From Oscillospiraceae bacterium (GTDB taxonomy: Bacteria > Bacillota > Clostridia > Saccharofermentanales > Saccharofermentanaceae), in the NCBI GenBank assembly GCA_902787975.1, contig CADAIP010000004.1, positions 62,001 to 126,000 on the forward strand: a DNA stretch of 64,000 nt, written 5' to 3'. The position numbers and the translations under genes are program-made. How positions within the stretch are numbered: the first letter of the stretch is position 1; every line of letters starts with the position of its first letter. The notes beneath the pieces are model-generated. The model had not been told where the DNA came from. It saw only the letters and a list, made by a program, of their open reading frames with translations, and made no database searches. Positions 1-8,054 of this stretch are shown piece after piece.

Positions 1-34
1 CGAGTATCATCGCAACGACTTCAGTTCTTGCCAT
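1..34 (-). CDS. glgC: Glucose-1-phosphate adenylyltransferase GlgC, 5' end only (cut by window edge)
   Basis: Only the first eleven codons lie in the window. On the minus strand an ATG at position 34 is preceded by GGAGG nine bases upstream and reads MARTEVVAMIL, which matches the usual start of bacterial ADP-glucose pyrophosphorylases, where the nucleotide-binding GGxGxRL loop follows. The enzyme makes ADP-glucose from glucose-1-phosphate and ATP, the committed step of glycogen synthesis. It follows glgB by 24 bases on the same strand, so the two are almost certainly one operon. The call rests on a short N-terminus plus context. Confidence 0.72.
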   Translation of the reverse strand, partial: MARTEVVAMIL

Positions 35-58
35 AATGAACTACCTCCGTATATGAGC

Positions 59-2143
59 TTATTTAATCTTCTTTGTTTTTGTTTCAGCCGTTTTTGAAGG
101 AGCAGCTTTTTTAGCCTCTGTCTTCTTTACGGTCTTCTTTGCAACTGGCTTTGCTGCCTTCTTTGCTTCAGGTTTAGCCGCCATTTTCTTTGCGGCGGGC
201 TTCTTCGCTGATGCTTTTGCAGCAGGCTTCTTTGCTGCTGTCTTCTTAGCCTTCTTCTTGACGGGATCTTTTACCTTCATGAAGTAGATACCGGCAAGCG
301 GCGGAAGATTGATCTTAACCTTGTAAGGCTTGCCGTTTAAAGGCTCATCGATAGCTTCGAAGCAGCCTTCCGCATCAGTTGCCGTAGGATATCCTGAACC
401 GCCGTGGCACATGTCGTCTGTATTGAAAACGATCTTATAGGTGCCCAATTCGTATACAGGCATCTCATATCCTTCAAGCGGCTGGGGAACCATGTTAAGG
501 GCAACATAGATATCGTTGCGCTTGGGATCAGGACATGATCTCTTATAAACGAATACGTTGTTCTTTGTATCATCTGCTGCGATCCATTCGAAGCCTGCCC
601 AGGTGTGGTCATCTTCCCACATCTGAGGATTCTCGATATAAAACTTATTAAGTTCGCTGTTGAAGTTCTGGAGCAGACGGTGTGATTCGTAATCTAACAG
701 GAACCATTCAAGCTGCTCATAGAAGCGCCACTCGATGAACTGGCCGAACTCAGCGCCCATGAAGTTGAGCTTTCCGCCCGGATGGCTGATCTGGTACATC
801 ATCATGGTTCTGAGAGATGCGAACTTTCTCCAGATATCACCCGGCATCTTATCGATAAGTGAATGCTTGCCGTGAACGACCTCATCATGTGAAAGGCTGA
901 GGATGTAATTCTCTGAGAATGCATACATCATCGAGAAACAGAACTCGTCGTGATGCCATGCTCTTGCATATGAATCAGTTGAGAAATAATCCAGAGTGTC
1001 ATGCATCCAGCCCATGTTCCACTTATGAGTGAAGCCAAGGCCTCCGAACTCAACAGGATGAGATACCTTCGGCCATGCCGTGGACTCTTCTGCGATGAGC
1101 ATTGCATGAGGATAGTTCTTGCGGATAGTGGAATTGAGCTTCTTGAAGAAATCGATCGCTTCAAGATTCTCATTGCCTCCGAACTTATTCGGAATGTACT
1201 GCTGTCTTCCGTAATCTCTGTAAAGCATTGAAGATACAGCATCTACACGGATACCGTCGAGATGGAACTCGTCGATCCAGAACACAGCGTTGGAGATCAG
1301 GAATGAGAGAACTTCATTCTTGGAATAATCGAAAACATAAGTGCCCCACTCCCTGTGCTCGCCGATCCTGGGATCAGAGTATTCATAGCAAGGCGTTCCA
1401 TCAAATCTGACGAGGCCTTCCATGTTCTTCGGGAAGTGAGCCGGAACCCAGTCAAGGATTACGGAAATGCCGTTCTGGTGAAGGACATCGACCATAAACT
1501 TGAAGTCTGCAGGAGTTCCGAATCTTGAAGTAACGGCATAGTAACCTGTTACCTGATAACCCCATGAATCATCGAGCGGGTGCTCTAAGATAGGCATGAG
1601 CTCAACATGCGTATAGTGCATCTTCTTGCAGTAATCAGCAAGATCGATAGCGAGCTCTCTATATGTGAAGAAATTGCCGTCGGGATGTCTTCTCCATGAA
1701 CCCAGATGGATCTCATAGATATTGATCGGCTTGGGTGCCAATGCATCCGTGCGGTTCTTTACGAATTCATCATCATTCCAGATGTAATCATCAGGATCGT
1801 AAATTATCGATGCATTGTTAGGTCTTGTCTCGAAATGTCTTGCAAAAGGATCGCCCTTCTCGTAGATCCTGTTGTCGGCACCGATTACCCTGTACTTATA
1901 TCTGTCCCACTGCTGTGCATCCGGAACCTTCTGTTCCCAGATACCAGTCTTACCAAGCATGAACATCTGACAGTCGTTGGGGTCCCAATCATTGAAATCA
2001 CCCATGACGCTGACCATTCTTGCATTAGGAGCCCAGACGCGGAATATAAAGCCCTTCCCGTTCTCATCCTCATAGGGATGAGCGCCGAGAAACTTATAGC
2101 TCATATAGTTCTCGCCCTTGTTAAATAAATAAGCGGCATCCAT
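59..2143 (-). CDS. glgB: 1,4-alpha-glucan branching enzyme GlgB with lysine-rich C-terminal tail
   Basis: 694-residue GH13 glycogen branching enzyme; it cuts alpha-1,4 glucan and reattaches the piece by alpha-1,6 linkage. An N-terminal CBM48-like domain (about residues 15-115, with GDFNDWDP) precedes the catalytic barrel. Expected catalytic residues are visible: nucleophile D301 in DGIRVDAV, acid/base E352 in IAEES, and D420 in SHDEVVHGK. The start at 2143 is chosen because GGGAGG lies eleven bases upstream and YLFNKGENYMSYKFLGAHP is the usual GlgB N-terminus; the frame stays open 22 codons further up, without a ribosome site. Oddly, the normal enzyme ends near residue 626 and is followed by about 68 residues of AAKKPAAK-like repeats, as in an H1-type histone tail. 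glgC follows directly. Confidence 0.95.
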   Translation of the reverse strand: MDAAYLFNKGENYMSYKFLGAHPYEDENGKGFIFRVWAPNARMVSVMGDFNDWDPNDCQMFMLGKTGIWEQKVPDAQQWDRYKYRVIGADNRIYEKGDPFARHFETRPNNASIIYDPDDYIWNDDEFVKNRTDALAPKPINIYEIHLGSWRRHPDGNFFTYRELAIDLADYCKKMHYTHVELMPILEHPLDDSWGYQVTGYYAVTSRFGTPADFKFMVDVLHQNGISVILDWVPAHFPKNMEGLVRFDGTPCYEYSDPRIGEHREWGTYVFDYSKNEVLSFLISNAVFWIDEFHLDGIRVDAVSSMLYRDYGRQQYIPNKFGGNENLEAIDFFKKLNSTIRKNYPHAMLIAEESTAWPKVSHPVEFGGLGFTHKWNMGWMHDTLDYFSTDSYARAWHHDEFCFSMMYAFSENYILSLSHDEVVHGKHSLIDKMPGDIWRKFASLRTMMMYQISHPGGKLNFMGAEFGQFIEWRFYEQLEWFLLDYESHRLLQNFNSELNKFYIENPQMWEDDHTWAGFEWIAADDTKNNVFVYKRSCPDPKRNDIYVALNMVPQPLEGYEMPVYELGTYKIVFNTDDMCHGGSGYPTATDAEGCFEAIDEPLNGKPYKVKINLPPLAGIYFMKVKDPVKKKAKKTAAKKPAAKASAKKPAAKKMAAKPEAKKAAKPVAKKTVKKTEAKKAAPSKTAETKTKKIK

Positions 2144-2207
2144 TGATGTTGCTCTGCCTCCCTGTCTCTTTGTGTTGACCATGCAAAATAAATGCACATC
2201 AAAATCC

Positions 2208-2223
2208 AAGGGCTTACGCCCTT
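2208..2223 (-). promoter_or_regulatory. GNRA-tetraloop hairpin at the 5' end of the glgB mRNA
   Basis: The minus strand reads AAGGGC-GTAA-GCCCTT, a perfect six-base-pair stem closed by a GUAA tetraloop. It would begin only a few bases after the predicted glgB transcription start. Such 5'-terminal hairpins can protect mRNA from decay; its role here is inferred. Confidence 0.5.
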
Positions 2224-2233
2224 AATAACAGAT

Positions 2234-2262
2234 ATTATAAACTAAATTAGAGGATTTACCAA
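2234..2262 (-). promoter_or_regulatory. Sigma-70-type promoter of glgBC
   Basis: On the minus strand TTGGTA (2257-2262) and TATAAT (2234-2239) are separated by exactly 17 bases. The predicted start of transcription is near 2227, giving a leader of about 84 bases before the glgB ATG. Confidence 0.7.
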
Positions 2263-2316
2263 CCGAAAATACAAAAAAACTCATTTTTTCGACTTCGATT
2301 TTGTGCAAAATTACAT

Positions 2317-2340
2317 AAACCCGTACATTTAAGCGGGTTT
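2317..2340 (-). terminator. Weak hairpin terminator after the PBP-GGDEF gene
   Basis: AAACCCG (2317-2323) and CGGGTTT (2334-2340) are inverted around a ten-base loop. The stem overlaps the TAA stop of the diguanylate cyclase gene and is followed on the minus strand by a T-rich stretch. Short stem, so only a moderate call. Confidence 0.35.
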
Positions 2341-4279
2341 AACTGATCCTGTCACGACCTACCTTATGCTCTCTCTTCTCGGCATACATTGTCGAATCAG
2401 CTTCTTTAAGGCACTTCTCGAAAACCCTATGCAGATCTTCGCTCGGGGCAACTCCGGGGAACTCAATATAAGAGCCGGTACTTACGCACACTTTGTATTC
2501 CTTTTCGTCGAGCATGACTTTTCTTCCGATAACTTCCCTGACCTTCATCACAAAGCTTTCCGCTTTATCGGCCGTGTAATTTTTCGCAAGAACAACGAAT
2601 TCATCACCGCCTGATCGGGCGCAGACTTCATCACCGTTTGAAGCCTCGAGCATCGCATAAGCAATCGTCTTAAGGCCGTAGTCACCCTCATTGTGTCCGA
2701 ATCTGTCATTGATCGTCTTGAGATCATCCATGTCAAAGACGATTACCGCAAGACCAGTGGAATTCTTTATGCACTCCTCATAATACTCCTTGAAGAATTC
2801 TTCAAGGCCGCGGCGGTTATAAAGTTCTGTCAGCATATCCCTGTTATAGAGATATCCGAGTCTCGTTACCGACTGCTCGAGATCTATCTGAATACGCCTT
2901 GTCTCAAGGATAACGCCAAGATCTACAAACCAGGACTGGATAGCCTTCTGCTCGCGGTTGTCGATATCAGGATCTGCGATCAGATAACCCATGTAATACT
3001 GGAGATGGTGCAGCGCAAAGATATAGTAAGGCTTCGGATCTTCAAGCATGTCTTTGGGAAGGATATCCTTCTTCCTGAAATGCTGTACCGGAACATCGGT
3101 CTTACCGCCGTCCCTGAACCCTGCCACAACAGTCATATCTTCATCAGATTCTGAAAAATCATCATCCACAATACGCTTCTTATCCCAGCCCGGAGCCAGA
3201 CAGAGAAGCATATCCCTGAATCCGGTATCAGTTTTTGCATTATCACTTATAGCCTTGAAACATTCTTCAAGAGTATTGGCATCTGATACCGATATCATCA
3301 GATTCGTTGTTGACTGTGCGATAGCAGTGGCATTCTCGATCTTCTTAAGATAACTCTTCCGGAAGTCTTCAATAGAATCTACATTCTTTTCCTGACATCC
3401 GCATGACTGATTACATAAGAGATCTCCTTCGATCATGATATCTTCATTGAACTTCTCGCCTTCAATCATTCTAAGCATGGTAACGATAGCCTGATATCCC
3501 ATATCATAGAAAGACTGTCTGGCTGTAGTAAGCGAAGGGAAACCGTTTGTTGATTCTGCAACCGCATCGAACCCTGTGATGATCATATCTTCAGGAATCC
3601 TGATTCCTCTGCTCTTACAGGCATTAATAAGACCGATAGCCGAATAATCATTTACACAGACAACTGCATCAGGAAGTTTTTTGTCACGCTTGCTATAAGT
3701 GTCCAGGATATAGTCCAGGGCAGGTTCACCGCAGTCATACCACAACGTTCCGTAATAAACCTTTTCTTCATCGAAAGGAATGCCATGCTCTTCCAGCACC
3801 CTTTTATAAGACTCTAAACGGTCCTGCGAGAAACCGTGGTGAGGCTGCTGATCTCCTGCCAGATGGAAGATATCTCTGCATCCGTGATGCGTGATCACGT
3901 GCTCTACGACTTTGGCAAATGTATTCTTATCATCGCAACGTATATTAAAATGCTCTTCATCATTTCCGCCGATGCTGATTACCGGAATATCGTATTTGGA
4001 AAGGATTGTCTTCAAGTGTTCTTTCAGAATATCACTGAAATATGTTGTTATCTTAACAACACCGTCAAAGTCCTTAAGATCAGGGATATCAAAAGATACC
4101 TTGTCACCTTCATCGTACTTTGAGAACTCTTTGTAGTTTATACTGCTGTATGAGTCGCCGAAACTTGCAAAGAAGATCAGCTTTACTCCATGCTTCAAAG
4201 CAGCATCAATAAGTCCCTTCTGCATCATCCCGGACATTTGCTCGTAAACATGGGATGTAAATACGGCTATCTTCTTCAT
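2339..4279 (-). CDS. Diguanylate cyclase with LacI/periplasmic-binding-protein-like sensor domain
   Basis: 646-residue fusion. Residues 1 to about 300 resemble the sugar-binding core of LacI-family regulators (KKIAVFTSHVYEQMSGMMQKG; ISIGGNDEEHF; PDAVVCVNDYSAIGLINACKSRG; IITGFD) but lack any helix-turn-helix. A short Cys-rich stretch (CNQSCGCQ) and a linker lead to a GGDEF domain (about 490-646) with an intact SGGDEF motif near 555. There is no signal peptide, so the sensor should be cytoplasmic. Intact active-site residues predict c-di-GMP synthesis from GTP, possibly controlled by a sugar or related ligand. No RxxD inhibitory site is seen at the usual spacing. The start at 4279 has AAGGAG five bases upstream; the frame extends 21 codons further without one. 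It lies upstream of glgBC on the same strand, but glgB has its own promoter. Confidence 0.88.
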   Translation of the reverse strand: MKKIAVFTSHVYEQMSGMMQKGLIDAALKHGVKLIFFASFGDSYSSINYKEFSKYDEGDKVSFDIPDLKDFDGVVKITTYFSDILKEHLKTILSKYDIPVISIGGNDEEHFNIRCDDKNTFAKVVEHVITHHGCRDIFHLAGDQQPHHGFSQDRLESYKRVLEEHGIPFDEEKVYYGTLWYDCGEPALDYILDTYSKRDKKLPDAVVCVNDYSAIGLINACKSRGIRIPEDMIITGFDAVAESTNGFPSLTTARQSFYDMGYQAIVTMLRMIEGEKFNEDIMIEGDLLCNQSCGCQEKNVDSIEDFRKSYLKKIENATAIAQSTTNLMISVSDANTLEECFKAISDNAKTDTGFRDMLLCLAPGWDKKRIVDDDFSESDEDMTVVAGFRDGGKTDVPVQHFRKKDILPKDMLEDPKPYYIFALHHLQYYMGYLIADPDIDNREQKAIQSWFVDLGVILETRRIQIDLEQSVTRLGYLYNRDMLTELYNRRGLEEFFKEYYEECIKNSTGLAVIVFDMDDLKTINDRFGHNEGDYGLKTIAYAMLEASNGDEVCARSGGDEFVVLAKNYTADKAESFVMKVREVIGRKVMLDEKEYKVCVSTGSYIEFPGVAPSEDLHRVFEKCLKEADSTMYAEKREHKVGRDRIS

Positions 4280-4441
4280 AAAGCTCCTTAAGTTCTGTTT
4301 ATACACACTCTTAAAATTATTATATTCATCTGGCTTTTTCATTGGTTAACGTTATGTAAATTAACTTTAATGATTTTTCACTAACGTAATTAAGGAACTG
4401 CGTGTTATTCTATTCAGAGTAAAAACAGAAAGGCATAAACA

Positions 4442-4975
4442 ATGAAATACTTTGTTGCTTCAGATATTCACGGTGATTCATATTGGGCAGAGCGCGTGGT
4501 CAGCGCTTTTAAAGAAAGCAAAGCCGATAAGCTCGTCTTACTCGGAGACATTCTTTATCACGGTCCCAGGAACGATCTTCCCGCACACTACGAACCCAGG
4601 AAAGTAATTGAGATCTTAAACAATATTGCAGACAGGATCCTTGCCGTAAGAGGCAACTGCGATACCGAAGTAGACCAGATGGTATTAAAGTTTCCGATAC
4701 TTGCCGATTACATTTATCTCGTTGACGAAGGAACCGTATTCTTCGAAACTCACGGCCACATTTACAACCCGATGAACCTCCCCGCTGTCATGCCTGAAGA
4801 TGCCATTCTTCTTACAGGTCATACACATGTTGCAGGAGACTTCATATGGGAATACGAAGACGGCCGCAAGATCCGCTACATGAACCCGGGATCACCTTCA
4901 ATTCCCAAGGAAGATACGAAGCCTTCATACATAATCATCGAAAACGGCAAAGCAGAACTTATCCCGTTTAACTGA
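4442..4975 (+). CDS. yfcE: YfcE/MJ0936-type metallophosphodiesterase
   Basis: 177-residue calcineurin-like phosphoesterase. Metal-binding motifs of the family are all present: SDIHGD near the N-terminus, LLGDILYHG, VRGNCD, THGH and the paired GHTHVAG. Family members such as E. coli YfcE hydrolyse phosphodiesters in vitro; the true substrate is usually unknown. The ATG follows AGAAAGG by seven bases. The gene is divergent from the PBP-GGDEF gene, with a 162-base AT-rich region between them, and stands alone: the next gene is convergent across a shared terminator. A link with cyclic-dinucleotide turnover cannot be claimed, as this family is distinct from EAL and HD-GYP enzymes. Confidence 0.88.
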   Translation: MKYFVASDIHGDSYWAERVVSAFKESKADKLVLLGDILYHGPRNDLPAHYEPRKVIEILNNIADRILAVRGNCDTEVDQMVLKFPILADYIYLVDEGTVFFETHGHIYNPMNLPAVMPEDAILLTGHTHVAGDFIWEYEDGRKIRYMNPGSPSIPKEDTKPSYIIIENGKAELIPFN

Positions 4976-4983
4976 TAAAAACT

Positions 4984-5017
4984 AAGGGGCTATCGCATAG
5001 ATCAGCGACAGCCCCTT
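4984..5017. terminator. Bidirectional terminator between yfcE and coaX
   Basis: AAGGGGCTATCGC (4984-4996) pairs with GCGACAGCCCCTT (5005-5017) around an eight-base loop. T-rich tracts follow on the plus strand (CTTTTG) and on the minus strand (AGTTTTT), so it can serve both convergent genes. Confidence 0.85.
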
Positions 5018-5039
5018 CTTTTGCATATTATTAACTGCA

Positions 5040-5804
5040 TTACAGGTTCTTATAGTAAACCTCGATCAAGCCCTTAAGCAGAAGATCCTTATCAAGTATG
5101 ATCTTGTGTTTGCAAAGAGGCGCAACGATATCGGCATATCTGCCTGTTGCGATGAGAACGCATTTCTCACCATACTCTTCTTCAATACGTTCGATCATAC
5201 CGTCGATAAGCGCTGCATTCTGGAAAATAAGACCGCTCTTCATACTGTCGACCGTGTTGGTTCCGATCACATGCTTAGGTATCTCAAAAGCAATGTTCGG
5301 AAGCTGAGAAGTCTTGCTGCTTAAAGCTTCTGCTTCGATTCCCATACCTGCGCCGATGGAAGTTCCGACAAAGTTCTTATCACTGTCGATAAGAGAAAAA
5401 GCAGTAGCGGTTCCCATGTAGATATTGATCTGGGGAACGCCGTATTCCTTGATGCCTGCAACGGCAGATACAACAAGGTCGCTTCCAAGCTGGGCGGGAT
5501 TGTCGATCTTTATCTTGAGACCCGTCTTGACGCCCGGGCCTACAACTATGGGTTCGACTGAACTGAAGCGTTCTACCGCCTTCTTTATGGTTCCCGTAAC
5601 CTGAGGAACAACCGATGATATTATCACGCCTTCAATCTCGTCTACTCCCCGTCCGTTGAACTCGAGAGCCGACTTGATGAATGAAGCATACTCCAGTTCC
5701 GTGGCTGTCTTATCTGTCGTAAGAAGCTCCGTAAAAAGGACCTTCCGTTCTTCAAAACAACCAAGAAGGATATGCGTGTTTCCTATGTCGATAGCAAGTA
5801 CCAT
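5040..5804 (-). CDS. coaX: Type III pantothenate kinase CoaX
   Basis: 254-residue member of the ASKHA-fold type III pantothenate kinases, which phosphorylate pantothenate in the first step of coenzyme A synthesis. Visible signatures are the N-terminal phosphate loop AIDIGNTHILLG, the GPGVKTGLKI segment, NPAQLGSDLV with its metal-binding Asp, and the GTATAFSLID and GTSIGAGMGI segments. Length is typical. The start at 5804 is preferred because GGGAGG is seven bases upstream; a GTG five codons earlier would place that site inside the gene. It lies 38 bases downstream of an ECF S component on the same strand, suggesting uptake and phosphorylation of the same vitamin. Confidence 0.95.
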   Translation of the reverse strand: MVLAIDIGNTHILLGCFEERKVLFTELLTTDKTATELEYASFIKSALEFNGRGVDEIEGVIISSVVPQVTGTIKKAVERFSSVEPIVVGPGVKTGLKIKIDNPAQLGSDLVVSAVAGIKEYGVPQINIYMGTATAFSLIDSDKNFVGTSIGAGMGIEAEALSSKTSQLPNIAFEIPKHVIGTNTVDSMKSGLIFQNAALIDGMIERIEEEYGEKCVLIATGRYADIVAPLCKHKIILDKDLLLKGLIEVYYKNL

Positions 5805-5842
5805 ATGTTTTCCTCCCACTGTAATTCAGTCAGGTGTGATTA

Positions 5843-6457
5843 TTATGACTTTACCAGTTTTGCCTTGATAAGTGCAGTGCCGATACCGCCCGTAAGTATA
5901 AATGCCGCAATAGCTTCGAAAACTGCATTGATACCTACGATAGTAGCAAAGAGCATAACGATTCCGATAGTGGGATCAATGCCGGTTGCTTCAGTTACCG
6001 TTCCCTTACCGAAGAGCAGGATAAGCGCGCCTACAAAAAGAACAGTATTAAAGATCGCTGCGCAAAGGCCTGTAACGGCTGTCTTAACGAATACAGGCAT
6101 CTTGGTCTTCTTAAGCACTTTATAAACAAGGCCTGTAAGGAAACCTGCAAGTATTCTGCAGACAACGCACATTATGAATGTGAATACGATGTTTGTGTTT
6201 GCGAGAAATGTTCCGAAAGGATCAGCTCCGAAGCACTGGACAAAGCTTGTAATTCCGAATACGGCACCGAGAAGTGCACCGGCCCATGGACCTACGGCTA
6301 TTGCTCCGACTGCAACGGGGATCATGAGGAATGAGATCGACACGGCACCTACTTTGAGATAACCGACAGGCGTGAAAGCCATTACTAAGGTGAGTGCGAT
6401 GAGAATGCCCAAGACTGCTATGGTCTTGATGGTTTGTTTACGGTTTTGATCTGTCAT
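5843..6457 (-). CDS. ECF transporter substrate-binding (S) component, probably pantothenate-type
   Basis: 204-residue integral membrane protein with about six hydrophobic segments, typical of S components of energy-coupling-factor vitamin transporters. A short basic N-terminus leads into TIAVLGILIALTLVMAF, followed by a Gly/Ala-rich region (GAIAVGPWAGALLGAVFG) characteristic of the fold. The substrate is inferred from context only: coaX follows in the same transcript, pointing to pantothenate. No EcfA or EcfT genes are in the window, so it would use a shared energizing module. The ATG has GGAGGG eight bases upstream. A leader of about 135 bases precedes it. Confidence 0.8.
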   Translation of the reverse strand: MTDQNRKQTIKTIAVLGILIALTLVMAFTPVGYLKVGAVSISFLMIPVAVGAIAVGPWAGALLGAVFGITSFVQCFGADPFGTFLANTNIVFTFIMCVVCRILAGFLTGLVYKVLKKTKMPVFVKTAVTGLCAAIFNTVLFVGALILLFGKGTVTEATGIDPTIGIVMLFATIVGINAVFEAIAAFILTGGIGTALIKAKLVKS

Positions 6458-6598
6458 ACAAAACCCTCCTTTGTTATTATTCCCAAACGGGATATAGTTA
6501 CCGGGCTTACATTCTCCTTTTCCGGATCCTCCGTCAGATTCGTCAAGATATCTGCGATATGAGGCATCGTTATGAAAAGCATTGTGTTACCCAAACGG

Positions 6599-6604
6599 AT
6601 TATA
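6599..6604 (-). promoter_or_regulatory. Predicted -10 box for the ECF S component/coaX transcript
   Basis: The minus strand reads GATGTATAATCC with TATAAT at 6604-6599; no good -35 is evident. Transcription from here would give a leader of about 135 bases containing two copies of CCGTTTGGG and a TCCC-GTTT-GGGA hairpin close to the ribosome site. I could not assign the leader to a known riboswitch class. Confidence 0.4.
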
Positions 6605-6638
6605 CATCAAAAACCCATGGTTATTTCATTGATAAAAT

Positions 6639-6667
6639 AGAGGTTGCCTTACGTAAAGACAACCTCT
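6639..6667 (-). terminator. Terminator of the 2-oxoacid:ferredoxin oxidoreductase operon
   Basis: On the minus strand AGAGGTTGTCTT and AAGGCAACCTCT pair (one G-U) around TACGT, and ATTTTAT follows. It is one of a set of terminators here sharing a TGTCT...AGGCA inner stem. Confidence 0.8.
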
Positions 6668-6693
6668 AAATAATGCAATTTGTAATGACTAGA

Positions 6694-7233
6694 TTACTTC
6701 GCGAAAGCTGCGCCTCTGTCAAATGCTTCCATGTTGATCGGAATGAGGTTGTGCTTTCTCTCAGGAAGGATCTCATAGAGTGACTTCTCGAAAGAATCTC
6801 TTGTGAAACAACCTGTAGCTGTAGCCATACAACCAAGCATTGTGATAGGAGCGAACATCATCTTACCGAGCTCGGAAGCAATATCGGAAGCTTCCATAGC
6901 GATAACCTTGATGTCAGTTCTTGTAGGTCTTGTCTTGATGAGTGAAGAGTCGAGGATCATGAGAGCACCGGGCTTTAACTGCTTCTCGAACTTCTCCATT
7001 GAAGGCTGATTGAGGCAGATAACAACGTCTGCATCGTTAACTACGGGAGATCCGATAGGCTCATCTGAGAAAACAACGGAGCAGTTAGCTGTACCGCCAC
7101 GCATCTCAGGTCCGTATGAAGGGAACCAGGAAACTTCCTTGCCTTCATAAAGAGCAGCTTCTGCTGCCATCTTGCCTGCGGAGAGGATTCCCTGACCGCC
7201 GAATCCGGCAAAAATTACAGAGAAATCAATCAT
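6694..7233 (-). CDS. 2-oxoacid:ferredoxin oxidoreductase, gamma subunit
   Basis: 179-residue gamma-subunit family protein (the pyruvate/ketoisovalerate oxidoreductase catalytic domain). It begins with the typical FAGFGGQGILSAGKM loop and has SWFPSYGPEMRGGTANCSVVFSD and VICLNQPSMEKFE, all conserved in Kor/Vor gamma chains. It forms the complex with the alpha, beta and ferredoxin-like subunits that oxidatively decarboxylates a 2-oxoacid to the acyl-CoA while reducing ferredoxin. It is the last of four genes and overlaps the beta-subunit gene by four bases (ATGA type), implying translational coupling. Confidence 0.92.
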   Translation of the reverse strand: MIDFSVIFAGFGGQGILSAGKMAAEAALYEGKEVSWFPSYGPEMRGGTANCSVVFSDEPIGSPVVNDADVVICLNQPSMEKFEKQLKPGALMILDSSLIKTRPTRTDIKVIAMEASDIASELGKMMFAPITMLGCMATATGCFTRDSFEKSLYEILPERKHNLIPINMEAFDRGAAFAK

Positions 7234-8054
7234 TTCTTCACCTCCCCAACATTAACGCAGTTGTTAGCAGTAGCAGGGATAGCACCTGAAACATACTTGC
7301 CGTCTGCATCGAATGTGATATCAGCGCCCTTGTAGCATCCGAGAGGATACTGCTTCTCCATGTTCTCCTTGAGCCATTCCATGGCTGCAAGAGGCTCCTT
7401 ACCCCAGTTTGTAGGGCATGTGGAAAGAACTTCTACGAGAGAGAAGCCGAGCTTGTTCTTCTGAACGTTATATGCCTTCTGGATAGCCTTCTTAGCGTTC
7501 TGGATGTTCTTGAAATCTGTAACGCAAACACGCTCAACATAAGCAGCACCTGCGAGATTGGACAAGAACTCGGAAACGTTAATAGGATAACCCTGGTAAG
7601 AAGGATCACGTCCCCAAGGTGATGTTGTTGTAACCTGGCCTACGAGTGTTGTAGGAGCCATCTGACCTGAAGTCATGCCGTATACTGCATTGTTTACGAA
7701 GATTACTGTGATGTTCTCGCTTCTTGCAGCAGCGTGAACGATCTCAGCTGTACCGATGGAAGCAAGGTCACCGTCTCCCTGATATGTGAAGACGAAGCTG
7801 TCCTTGAGGTTTCTCTTGATACCAGTTGCAACTGCAGGTGCTCTACCGTGAGCTGCCTGAACCATGTCGCAAGCAATGTACTCATATGAATTGTATGTGC
7901 ATCCTACTGATGCAACGCCTACAGCTGTCTCAAGAGCATCATTCTCAACGAGAGTCTCAGCAACGAGTCTGTGGATGATGCCGTGGCAGCAGCCGGGGCA
8001 ATAATGGAAAGGCTTATCTGTAAGGCCTTTTGTGGGTTCGAAAACTACAGCCAT
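7230..8054 (-). CDS. 2-oxoacid:ferredoxin oxidoreductase, beta (thiamine diphosphate) subunit
   Basis: 274-residue TPP-binding subunit. The TPP/Mg motif is clear as GDGDLASIGTAEIVHAAARS followed by NNAVYGMTSGQMAPTT. N-terminal Cys (HYCPGCCHG) and GCTYNSYEY are typical of KorB/VorA-type beta chains. Length fits the short beta subunits of four-subunit enzymes. It overlaps both neighbours by one to four bases (alpha upstream, gamma downstream). Which oxoacid is used, 2-oxoglutarate or branched-chain oxoacids, cannot be decided from this chain. Confidence 0.93.
   Translation of the reverse strand: MAVVFEPTKGLTDKPFHYCPGCCHGIIHRLVAETLVENDALETAVGVASVGCTYNSYEYIACDMVQAAHGRAPAVATGIKRNLKDSFVFTYQGDGDLASIGTAEIVHAAARSENITVIFVNNAVYGMTSGQMAPTTLVGQVTTTSPWGRDPSYQGYPINVSEFLSNLAGAAYVERVCVTDFKNIQNAKKAIQKAYNVQKNKLGFSLVEVLSTCPTNWGKEPLAAMEWLKENMEKQYPLGCYKGADITFDADGKYVSGAIPATANNCVNVGEVKK

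Noticed and set aside
2144-2209. 22 extra N-terminal codons for glgB
   Set aside because: No ribosome site in front of the earlier ATG; GGGAGG and the family N-terminus both support the ATG at 2143.
4442-4975. YfcE-like enzyme as the c-di-GMP phosphodiesterase partner of the neighbouring GGDEF protein
   Set aside because: The motifs are those of calcineurin-like phosphoesterases, not EAL or HD-GYP; adjacency alone, and divergent, is not enough.
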